Shown: positions 1 through 5,503 of the stretch, piece by piece
Layout: each line of letters starts with the position of its first letter
Position numbering within the stretch: position 1 is the stretch's first letter
From: UBA4874 sp002399435
GTDB taxonomy: Bacteria > Bacillota > Clostridia > Caldicoprobacterales > DTU083
Direction of reading: 5' to 3'
Length of the DNA stretch: 10,735 nt
NCBI GenBank assembly: GCA_036823195.1
Contig: DAISGI010000062.1
Location: forward strand, 1 to 10,735
Position numbers and translations under genes: made by a program
The notes under the pieces: generated by a model
Databases searched by the model: none
Seen by the model: only the letters and a program-made list of their open reading frames with translations
What the model was told of the DNA's origin: nothing

Positions 1-19
1 TACTGGGGTTTCCGTACAC

Positions 20-61
20 TCAGTCTTTTACCCTTGACATCAATACGACCGTCTCAACGTG
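20..61 (-). pseudogene. Displaced 3' end of rlmD (13 codons plus stop) at the left element junction
   Basis: Read on the minus strand from 61 to 20, this segment encodes HVETVVLMSRVKD followed by TGA. The intact rlmD ends HVETVVLMSRV-stop at 2651-2686. Upstream of the His codon the reading frame runs into a stop (TAA, three codons before) and no longer resembles RlmD, so this is only a tail. The simplest reading is that bases 20 to about 46 are the original chromosomal end of rlmD, cut off by the insertion, and that the rest belongs to the element's own attachment site. Two differences from the intact copy (47 and 59) are synonymous, which supports descent from a coding sequence. The alternative is that it is the end of a second element lying further left. 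Confidence 0.7.
29..61. repeat. Left attachment-site repeat (attL-like)
   Basis: This is one of two direct repeats, matching 2654-2686 over 33 nt with mismatches only at 47 (g versus c) and 59 (g versus a). The left 18 nt, tacccttgacatcaatac, are identical in both copies and must contain the crossover if the flanks are assigned correctly. Base composition changes sharply to AT-rich just inside the repeat. The exact crossover dinucleotide cannot be read from one integrated copy. Confidence 0.75.
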
Positions 62-222
62 AAATACTTAGGCTATTTATGGAATAAGTCAATAAATCGT
101 AAGATATCTTTATTTATCAATGTTTACTCGTCGTTTTTCTTTTCTATGTCATCTATGCTTACCTTTAAGAAAGTAGGCTATTTTGTTTTTATGCTTCAAA
201 AGACCCTGTAAGCTAGGTTTTA
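62..222. other. Gene-free left end of the element
   Basis: About 160 bp of AT-rich DNA separate the metallophosphoesterase stop from the left repeat. I see no gene and no convincing intrinsic terminator. It holds two copies of the decamer taggctattt (69-78 and 174-183) and one copy of a 14-mer, atttatcaatgttt (112-125). Both recur near the right end of the element (2430-2439 and 2621-2634). End-restricted repeats of this kind could be recombinase or accessory-protein binding sites, but that is inference. Confidence 0.45.
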
Positions 223-1089
223 TCATTGAGAATATAATTGGACAATAACCACTTCTGGCCTGTTATTAATTCTTACAGGAATTATGCTGTTTCCAATACC
301 ACGACTGACAATCATCGTAGTATTGGCTTCATGATATTCTCCTGCATCATATTTTGGGAAAAACCCCTGATTTGGAGCAATAACGCCCCCTATAAAAGGA
401 ATTCTGAACTGCCCGCCATGTGCATGACCACTGAGAACTAAATCAATGTCATTTTTTACATATACTCCAAAGAATTCTGGTCTGTGCGACAATAAAATCT
501 TGAACCCATCTTTTAAATTCATATTGTAAAGTTTAGCCTCTAGCATGCTCTCTTGAAGGTAAGGAGCCTGATCTGAAAAATCAGGATCGTCCAAACCAAT
601 CAGTTGAATGCTGTCTTTATCATTCGATATTGTAATCACCTCATCACGTAATACAGTGACACCTGCGTCGAGCAATTGTTCTTCCAGTTCATAGTAGATA
701 TCTCCAATCCATGCCTCATGGTTGCCTGTCACATAATAGCACGGAGAAATTTTTACCGCCTGTTGAATAAACTTTATTGCAATGTCTATGTCCATGTGAT
801 TTGAATCTACCAGATCACCAGTAATAACAATGATATCAGGATTCTCCTCTTTCAAGATTTTAATTGTTTTCGAATTATCCTCTCCAAATTCTGAATTATG
901 CAAATCTGCAATCTGTGCAATCTTATATCCTTCAAATGCAACTGGCAAACGCTCCAAAGTTATCTTATAACGAGTGGTGCCTACTGTAAGATTACCCCAG
1001 ACGGTTATACCTCCAAAAACAGCCAATAAGATTAGAATTGTAATTATGATGATTCTTTTTGATTTATTATTATTTTTCATTTTTTTCAA
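223..1089 (-). CDS. Membrane-anchored metallophosphoesterase, YkuE/YaeI-like
   Basis: This is a calcineurin-like phosphoesterase (PF00149 type) that should bind two metal ions and hydrolyse a phosphoester; the substrate is unknown. Numbering from the TTG start, a Lys-rich N-terminus is followed by one hydrophobic helix (about residues 12-30, IIIITILILLAVFGG), so the catalytic domain is probably outside the membrane. The metal-binding motifs appear in the family order: ADLH, GDLVD, GNHE, SHRPE and GHAHGGQ. Length (288 aa) is normal for YkuE/YaeI-type enzymes, and nothing looks broken. I chose the TTG at 1087-1089 because GGAGG (1099-1103) lies nine bases upstream. The in-frame TTG at 1113 has no such site, and the ATG at 1080 is 18 bases from it. 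The start lies 29 bp after the recombinase stop, suggesting co-transcription. It is probably cargo of the element; relatives include lipid A precursor and phospholipid phosphoesterases, so an envelope role is possible but unproven. Confidence 0.85.
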   Translation of the reverse strand: MKKMKNNNKSKRIIIITILILLAVFGGITVWGNLTVGTTRYKITLERLPVAFEGYKIAQIADLHNSEFGEDNSKTIKILKEENPDIIVITGDLVDSNHMDIDIAIKFIQQAVKISPCYYVTGNHEAWIGDIYYELEEQLLDAGVTVLRDEVITISNDKDSIQLIGLDDPDFSDQAPYLQESMLEAKLYNMNLKDGFKILLSHRPEFFGVYVKNDIDLVLSGHAHGGQFRIPFIGGVIAPNQGFFPKYDAGEYHEANTTMIVSRGIGNSIIPVRINNRPEVVIVQLYSQ

Positions 1090-1098
1090 TCCAAATAA

Positions 1099-1103
1099 CC
1101 TCC
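1099..1103 (-). promoter_or_regulatory. Ribosome binding site that sets the TTG start of the phosphoesterase
   Basis: GGAGG on the minus strand is spaced nine bases from TTG at 1089. No other start codon in this frame has a well-placed Shine-Dalgarno sequence, so this site decides the start. Confidence 0.6.
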
Positions 1104-1118
1104 ATAAATCCAAATTTG

Positions 1119-2045
1119 CTATTTTCTCTTAGAACTGTACTTTTTATTTTTTCTCTGGTTGCCATCTTCACCCTTTATAACATTACTTCTATTTGCCTTC
1201 TCAATCTGTACTGCCTTAAACTGTTCATCACTTATAATAGAAGGATTATTATCTTCAGAAATATAATGAGCTTCGTACTTCCCTGAATTTAATAGTCGAA
1301 CTATTCCTATATATTTTTCATTACTTAACATTACATCAATTGTCCTTTTACTCCACTTATCTTTTCCAGTTGGGGATTTAATACCAAGCTTTTCTAACTC
1401 TTCAATTATTCCTATAATACTTTTGCCTTGAAGGTAAAAATCAAATATTAGCTGTACATTTTTAGCCTCTTCATCATCTATAATAAGACTGCCATCAACA
1501 TCATTTTTATAGCCATAACATTTACGGTTATACAGCTTTGAAGTGCCTTGTGCCGCTCTTTGTTTAATACCCCATTTTATATTATCACTTCTAGATTCAT
1601 TTTCCGCCTGTGCAATAGCTTCGATGATAGATATCATAAGGTCACTATCTGTATTTGCAGTATCTAGATCTTCTTGCTCAAATATTACACGAACTCCTAA
1701 CGTTTTTAGTTGATTTAATGCTTCAAGTGTATCCACTGTATCTCTACCAAATCGGCTAATACTCTTAGTGAGTATTATATCTAGATTATGGGAGTTGCAA
1801 TCTTCAAGCATACGAGAGAACTCTTTGCGAGAAGAACCGGTTTTCCCAGAGGCAATATCCATATAAACATCAACAAGTAACCATTGAGGCGTGGCCGCAG
1901 TTACCCTTGTAAGGGCAGATACTTGAGCAGTAAGGCTTTTCAATTGTTCAAAACTATTACTACTGACCCGGCAGTAAATACCTACTCTTTTCTCTCGTTT
2001 TGGAGGTTTAGGTGGTATAAAATGAACTTTTGGGTTTTTAGACAT
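1119..2045 (-). CDS. Short serine recombinase (resolvase plus recombinase domains, no zinc ribbon)
   Basis: This enzyme should catalyse site-specific recombination through a covalent phosphoserine link and is the candidate integrase/excisionase of the element. The resolvase catalytic domain spans about residues 20-160: YCRVSS carries the nucleophile (S28, with R26), and SRFGRD (97-102) supplies the conserved R98 and R101. A 'recombinase' domain (PF07508 type) follows at about 175-285, including KCYGYK and the SNEKYIG block typical of large serine recombinases. The protein ends at 308 with a basic tail, KKYSSKRK. In full-length relatives (about 450-700 aa) an equivalent YSSK-like segment is followed directly by the CxxC zinc ribbon and coiled coil, which are absent here. 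The ATG has a strong GGAGG six bases upstream. The next gene begins 29 bp after the stop, leaving no room for a frameshifted remnant. It may be a natural short form that needs a partner, or a truncated enzyme. Confidence 0.88.
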   Translation of the reverse strand: MSKNPKVHFIPPKPPKREKRVGIYCRVSSNSFEQLKSLTAQVSALTRVTAATPQWLLVDVYMDIASGKTGSSRKEFSRMLEDCNSHNLDIILTKSISRFGRDTVDTLEALNQLKTLGVRVIFEQEDLDTANTDSDLMISIIEAIAQAENESRSDNIKWGIKQRAAQGTSKLYNRKCYGYKNDVDGSLIIDDEEAKNVQLIFDFYLQGKSIIGIIEELEKLGIKSPTGKDKWSKRTIDVMLSNEKYIGIVRLLNSGKYEAHYISEDNNPSIISDEQFKAVQIEKANRSNVIKGEDGNQRKNKKYSSKRK

Positions 2046-2069
2046 GTTCTACCTCCAAATTAATATTTT

Positions 2070-2330
2070 TTATAAACAATCAACATAAAAAGTATTATTA
2101 ATTTCTTTCATTTTCTTTTTTATTAATAACTTAAGAATAATAGCAATAAATATTATTACAGCAGTACCCCACCCATATACTTGAATACTCATGTGCCAAG
2201 GTGTCGATTGAATCTCATATAAACCTGGATTATTTCTAAAATCAAAATATGTATATATACTATGAGCAATAAACACACCGATAAATGAACCAATTAAACA
2301 ATTCAAGAAATTATTTATTTTTTTAAACAT
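2070..2330 (-). CDS. Small two-helix membrane protein of unknown function
   Basis: The predicted product is 86 aa from the ATG at 2330. A GGGGA stretch five bases upstream is an acceptable ribosome site, while an in-frame TTG at 2348 has none. Two hydrophobic segments are visible, about residues 9-30 (CLIGSFIGVFIAHSIYTYF) and 50-69 (VYGWGTAVIIFIAIILKLLI), the second followed by KKK. The loop between them holds a distinctive pattern, YFDFRNNPGLYEIQSTPW, whose spaced aromatic and proline residues look conserved rather than random. I do not recognise a named family. The gene lies 24 bp upstream of the recombinase and heads the element's three-gene cluster. Possible roles include a regulator or accessory factor of the element or a small cargo protein; nothing in the sequence decides between them. 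Confidence 0.6.
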   Translation of the reverse strand: MFKKINNFLNCLIGSFIGVFIAHSIYTYFDFRNNPGLYEIQSTPWHMSIQVYGWGTAVIIFIAIILKLLIKKKMKEINNTFYVDCL

Positions 2331-2373
2331 GCTGATCCCCACTTCCAATTCATATAAAATAAAGCCTTAAAAT

Positions 2374-2401
2374 TTTATAAACGTACACACTGACTATTCA
2401 A
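2374..2401 (-). promoter_or_regulatory. Candidate sigma-A promoter for the element's three-gene cluster
   Basis: On the minus strand, TTGAAT (2396-2401) and TATAAA (2374-2379) are separated by 16 bp and lie about 45 bp upstream of the small membrane protein's ATG. The region is AT-rich, so chance matches are likely, but spacing and position fit. Confidence 0.4.
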
Positions 2402-2653
2402 CATATAGCAAAACATTATTTATGATATGTAGGCTATTTAAAATATCTTATCACATCTATCCTATCTCCACAACCCTACCAATCCATCTAATCTGTCAAC
2501 TCAACCCTATGGCAATTTTAGTCTTTGATATGTTTCCTCAACCACTAAAAATAAGGGTTTCCCAGCATTATCAGCTCTAGAAAATAATCTAGAAAAACTA
2601 ACTACACTTGGAAACCCTTGATTTATCAATGTTTTAAATACACCTTATTTTTA
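2402..2653. other. Gene-free right end of the element
   Basis: About 250 bp upstream of the promoter contain no credible ORF. The stretch holds one copy of taggctattt (2430-2439), a nested inverted-repeat structure (2553-2619), a copy of the end-specific 14-mer atttatcaatgttt (2621-2634), and then the right repeat. This layout suggests recombination or regulatory sites rather than coding sequence. Confidence 0.5.
2553..2619. repeat. Nested inverted repeats near the right element end
   Basis: A perfect 10-bp inverted repeat (aagggtttcc at 2553-2562, ggaaaccctt at 2610-2619) encloses two TCTAGA palindromes (2576-2581 and 2588-2593) that can form an inner hairpin. On the minus strand the outer stem is followed by ATTTTTAG, so RNA read through from rlmD could fold into a terminator-like structure, although the T-run is short. 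It could equally be a protein-binding site at the element end. Confidence 0.55.
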
Positions 2654-4018
2654 TACCCTTGACATCAATACCACCGTCTCAACATGCATTGTCTGGGGGA
2701 AAAGATCGACCGGCTGCACTTCCTCTGCCTGATACCCATTCTCCGACATAAGGTTCAGATCTCTTGCCAGAGTGGCTGGATTGCAGGAGACATAAATCAT
2801 TCTTTCCGGTGCCATTTTTACAATCGCATTCAACAATTTGGGATCACAACCTTTGCGGGGCGGGTCCACCACCACGACATCCGGATGCAGCCCAAGCCCG
2901 GAAAGCCTTGGCAGTACCGCTTCCGATCGGCCTTCCAGAAACTCCGCATTTTCTATCCCGTTCAATCTGGCATTTTCCTTTGCATCCCGGACCGCCTGCG
3001 GGATTGCTTCCACTCCGTAAACCTTTGCCGCTTTGCCTGCAAGAAAAAGAGAAATGGTGCCGATCCCGCAGTAGGCATCGACGACCTTTTCCTTCCCGGT
3101 CAGGTTTGCATACTCCAGAACTTTGTCATACAGTTTTTCGGTTTGAACCGGATTGACCTGAAAGAACGACAGTGGGGATATCCTGAATTTCAAATTACCA
3201 ATTGTATCCAGGATAAAATCGGATCCCCACAAGGTGATGCTCTTTTTCCCCAAAACCACATTTGTCTTTTCTGTTTGAATATTCTGTATAATACTGGTGA
3301 TCCCCGGCAATCCGTCCCTCAAAAGGGAAATCAGCTCTTTTTTCCGGGGAAGCTCCCCATTGGTCACGACAATGACCATTAACTGATGACTCCGAAAGCC
3401 CACTTTGATTACCACATGCCGAAGGATGCCCCTTTGTGTGCTTTCCTCATACACAGGAATGTTGTAGGTCTGAATGAATTCCCGCATAAGGCTCACGACC
3501 CGGTTGATGACTTCGTGCTGTATGGGACATTGTTCAATATTGATTAGATTATGGCTCCTGGCTGCATAAAAACCCAGCGCAGGCCGGCCCTTTACCGATC
3601 CCACAGGAAACTGGGCTTTATTGCGGTATTTCCATGGCTCGTCCATGCCTATGGCAGGGCGGACAGTAACATCCTTCAAATGCCCGATCCGTTCCAGCGC
3701 ATCCCGTACTTTCTCCGTCTTATAATCCAGCTGGGCATCATAAGTCAGGTGCTGGAGCTGGCATCCTCCGCAGGCCTTGAAATACGGGCACCGGGGTTCG
3801 ATGCGGTGAGAAGACTTCTGTATGATATGCAGGAGCTTCCCATAGGCATAGGTCCGGGCGATCTTTACGATTTTAACAAGCACCCTTTCCCCCGCCAGGG
3901 CTCCCTCCACAAAGACAGTAAAGCCGTCCACACGCCCGACGCCTTCTCCGTTGGCTCCAAGGCGGTCTATATTCATTTCATAATCCTGGTTTTTCGTAAC
4001 AGGTATTTCCGGTTTCAT
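2651..4018 (-). CDS. rlmD: 23S rRNA (uracil-5-)-methyltransferase RlmD (RumA)
   Basis: RlmD uses S-adenosylmethionine to convert a specific uridine of 23S rRNA (U1939 in E. coli) to 5-methyluridine; some Firmicute paralogs also modify U747. Numbering from the ATG at 4018, a TRAM RNA-binding domain covers about residues 8-66. Cys77, Cys83, Cys86 and Cys164 are the expected [4Fe-4S] ligands. The methyltransferase domain shows FFQVNP (285-290), the SAM loop DAYCGIGT (314-321), VDPPRKG (384-390), the nucleophile motif SCNP with Cys412, and HVET with Glu447 as likely catalytic base. Length (455 aa) is normal. I chose the ATG at 4018 because AGAGGAG lies five bases upstream; a GTG at 4051 in frame lacks such a site. 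The last 11 codons overlap the right repeat of the inserted element, so the terminus was rewritten from a probable RVKD to RV with no loss of known functional residues. Its promoter may lie in the adjacent assembly gap. Confidence 0.95.
   Translation of the reverse strand: MKPEIPVTKNQDYEMNIDRLGANGEGVGRVDGFTVFVEGALAGERVLVKIVKIARTYAYGKLLHIIQKSSHRIEPRCPYFKACGGCQLQHLTYDAQLDYKTEKVRDALERIGHLKDVTVRPAIGMDEPWKYRNKAQFPVGSVKGRPALGFYAARSHNLINIEQCPIQHEVINRVVSLMREFIQTYNIPVYEESTQRGILRHVVIKVGFRSHQLMVIVVTNGELPRKKELISLLRDGLPGITSIIQNIQTEKTNVVLGKKSITLWGSDFILDTIGNLKFRISPLSFFQVNPVQTEKLYDKVLEYANLTGKEKVVDAYCGIGTISLFLAGKAAKVYGVEAIPQAVRDAKENARLNGIENAEFLEGRSEAVLPRLSGLGLHPDVVVVDPPRKGCDPKLLNAIVKMAPERMIYVSCNPATLARDLNLMSENGYQAEEVQPVDLFPQTMHVETVVLMSRV
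2654..2686. repeat. Right attachment-site repeat (attR-like), within the rlmD 3' end
   Basis: This is the second copy of the 33-nt direct repeat, lying inside the last 11 sense codons of rlmD (HVETVVLMSRV). The bases after GTA differ from the left copy: here TAA follows at once, while at the left junction the frame continues AAA GAC TGA. The element therefore seems to supply a new stop codon while leaving the conserved motif intact. Confidence 0.75.
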
Positions 4019-4068
4019 CCTGACTCCTCTTCGTTTTCGGCAGGTTCCCACCCTTTGTCGTCATCTGC

Positions 4069-4168
4069 NNNNNNNNNNNNNNNNNNNNNNNNNNNNNNNN
4101 NNNNNNNNNNNNNNNNNNNNNNNNNNNNNNNNNNNNNNNNNNNNNNNNNNNNNNNNNNNNNNNNNNNN
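4069..4168. other. Assembly gap (100 N) between pfkA and rlmD
   Basis: Exactly 100 N is a usual scaffold placeholder, so the true length is unknown. The right edge enters a 17-nt tandem repeat immediately, which probably caused the break. Any rlmD promoter, any pfkA terminator and any small gene here are hidden. Confidence 0.95.
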
Positions 4169-4233
4169 ATTCCATTAAATGAATTATTCCATTAAATGAA
4201 CCATTTCATTAGATGAATCATTTCATTAGATGG
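4169..4233. repeat. 17-nt tandem repeat, at least four units, at the pfkA 3' end
   Basis: The core cattaaatga recurs at 4173 and 4190, and its variant cattagatga/g at 4207 and 4224, always 17 nt apart. Two subtypes (AAATGA on the left pair, AGATG on the right pair) suggest recent duplication of neighbouring units. Each unit contains a short dyad such as ttcat-tag-atgaa. The last unit overlaps the pfkA stop codon (4226-4228). The array continues into the gap, so the copy number is unknown. Confidence 0.85.
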
Positions 4234-5185
4234 AAAGAATCTGTGCAAGGTCATACAGTTCCTTGTTAAACGGTCGGGTCATGGCCAGGGCTTCCTTGAT
4301 GTCATCATCCACAATCTGATTTCCCCGTGTACTGATCACCCGATTGACCACATCCTTCTCCAGCAGCTCCACCGCATAATGGCCCATCCGGCTGGCCAGT
4401 ATAATGTCTGCCGCCGACGGACTGCCGCCTCTCTGAATATAGCCAAGTACCGTTGCTCTGGTCTCCATCCCGGTTTTCTCCTCAATCACCTTTTCCATTT
4501 CGAAAGCCTTGCCTGCTCCTTCCGCCAGGATGATGATGCTGGAGTTCTTCCCGCGATGCCGGCCTTCAATGATCCGCTTGCACAGCTGATCAATATCCAC
4601 TGGCTTTTCCGGTATCAGGATGCCTTCCGCACCGCCGGCAATCCCCGTATAAATTGCGATATCTCCCACATGCCTGCCCATGACTTCAATGATATTCGTT
4701 CTCTCATGGGAAGATACCGTATCCCGGATCTTGCTGATGGCCTCAAGGACGGTATTGACCGCTGTATCAAATCCGATGGTAAAGTCTGTACAGGATATAT
4801 CATTGTCAATCGTACCAGGTATCCCAATGACGGAAATTCCCCGTTCGCTTAAGTCCATAGCTCCGTGAAAGGATCCATCTCCTCCGATTACCACAAGCCC
4901 TTCAATGCCAAAAATTTCCAAAACATTGGCTGCTTTTTTCAGCCCCTCTTCTGTTTTGAATGCTTCGGAACGCGCTGTATTCAAAATTGTGCCGCCGCGG
5001 TGAAGGATTTCCCCAACCGATTTTACATCCATCCGGTCAATCTCTGCATTCACCAGGCCATCAAACCCTCTTCGTATTCCATAAACCTCCATGTCCTTGT
5101 AAACAGCTGTCCTTACCACCGCCCGGATAGCCGCATTCATGCCGGGTGCATCGCCGCCGCTGGTTAAAACTCCGATTTTCTTCAT
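4226..5185 (-). CDS. pfkA: ATP-dependent 6-phosphofructokinase
   Basis: PfkA phosphorylates fructose 6-phosphate to fructose 1,6-bisphosphate, the committed step of glycolysis, as a cytoplasmic homotetramer. The 319-aa product matches the usual bacterial length, so residues fall on E. coli numbering. The ATP-binding glycines are in TSGGDAPGMN (8-17) and GGDGS (101-105); Gly104 favours ATP over pyrophosphate. The catalytic loop PGTIDND places Asp127 as base. MGRHVGD (169-175), Arg72, Arg162, Glu222, Arg243 and Arg252 complete the active site. Allosteric-site residues Arg21, Arg25, Arg154, Glu187, Arg211 and Lys213 are present, so ADP/PEP control is likely. One oddity is Tyr249 where the E. coli enzyme has a substrate-contacting His. 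I chose the ATG at 5185, preceded by GAGGAGA, over an in-frame upstream start at 5218. It lies 53 bp after the small DUF2007-like gene and probably belongs to the dnaE operon. Confidence 0.96.
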   Translation of the reverse strand: MKKIGVLTSGGDAPGMNAAIRAVVRTAVYKDMEVYGIRRGFDGLVNAEIDRMDVKSVGEILHRGGTILNTARSEAFKTEEGLKKAANVLEIFGIEGLVVIGGDGSFHGAMDLSERGISVIGIPGTIDNDISCTDFTIGFDTAVNTVLEAISKIRDTVSSHERTNIIEVMGRHVGDIAIYTGIAGGAEGILIPEKPVDIDQLCKRIIEGRHRGKNSSIIILAEGAGKAFEMEKVIEEKTGMETRATVLGYIQRGGSPSAADIILASRMGHYAVELLEKDVVNRVISTRGNQIVDDDIKEALAMTRPFNKELYDLAQILSI

Positions 5186-5238
5186 TTTGCTTCTCCTCTC
5201 TGGAATCCTATCAAGCATTTTAACACTTTACAAACGGT

Positions 5239-5436
5239 TTAAAAACCATTTTGCATTAATATATTATGAATTTCCTGCGCTTCTGTATTGGGAGCCAGGA
5301 TTTCATAGTAGTTCTCCTCTTCCGGGACGTTCCGATAGACAGGCTTTAATTTGATCAGAAACCCTTCCCTGACCAATAGTTCGTTTATGTGGTCAGCCAT
5401 CGTTCTCGTCCGGGCCATATAGACAACCCTCCACAT
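5239..5436 (-). CDS. Small conserved protein, DUF2007-like, between dnaE and pfkA
   Basis: The 65-aa product has no signal peptide or membrane helix. Its layout is a beta strand (MWRVVYMA), a helix ending in the LLVREGFLIKL segment, a second strand, then EILAPNTEAQE and a C-terminal helix. That alpha/beta pattern resembles the small DUF2007 'signal transducing' family and short proteins seen beside dnaE and pfkA in other Clostridia. Some of those relatives are, from memory, mislabelled glutamate decarboxylase in databases; nothing here could be that enzyme. The start is clear, with AAGGAGG six bases before the ATG. It lies 67 bp after dnaE and 53 bp before pfkA in the same direction. The function is unknown. 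Its position suggests only co-expression, and the family assignment is moderately certain. Confidence 0.8.
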   Translation of the reverse strand: MWRVVYMARTRTMADHINELLVREGFLIKLKPVYRNVPEEENYYEILAPNTEAQEIHNILMQNGF

Positions 5437-5503
5437 GCCGTGCCTCCTTCTTTCCCGCTCCCGTTTTTTTCGTTCGTTGCCTTTCCTTTTTCCAACACAT
5501 TCA

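Larger units (their letters stand above)
29..2653. mobile_element. Small integrative element inserted in the 3' end of rlmD (2,625 bp)
   Basis: The segment between the two 33-nt repeats is markedly AT-rich, while rlmD and everything to its right is moderate in GC. It carries a serine recombinase gene with a small membrane protein gene upstream and a metallophosphoesterase gene downstream, all on the minus strand and closely spaced. The repeat-to-repeat distance gives a length of 2,625 bp wherever in the 18-nt core the crossover fell. Integrative elements using a gene's 3' end and restoring the stop codon are well known, and rlmD/rumA is, to my knowledge, a recognised integration site in Firmicutes. 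No relaxase, replication or transfer gene is visible, so it is either a minimal element mobilised in trans or the decayed core of a larger one. The left flank is only 28 bp, so a tandem element further left cannot be excluded. Confidence 0.7.

Noticed and set aside
160..222. Possible intrinsic terminator after the phosphoesterase gene
   Set aside because: Only a 4-bp CTTT/AAAG hairpin is visible, too weak and without a proper T-run on the minus strand.
1059..1286. A 75-codon plus-strand ORF over the recombinase 3' end
   Set aside because: Its hydrophobic composition follows from the AT-rich Lys/Asn-rich minus-strand coding sequence. I see no ribosome site for it.
2684..4195. Several plus-strand ORFs opposite rlmD (up to 232 codons)
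   Set aside because: They are antisense shadows of a clearly coding, motif-rich rlmD and lack ribosome sites or recognisable domains; one runs through N bases.
4169..4233. CRISPR-like array next to the gap
   Set aside because: The 17-nt units are contiguous with no unique spacers, so this is a simple tandem repeat.
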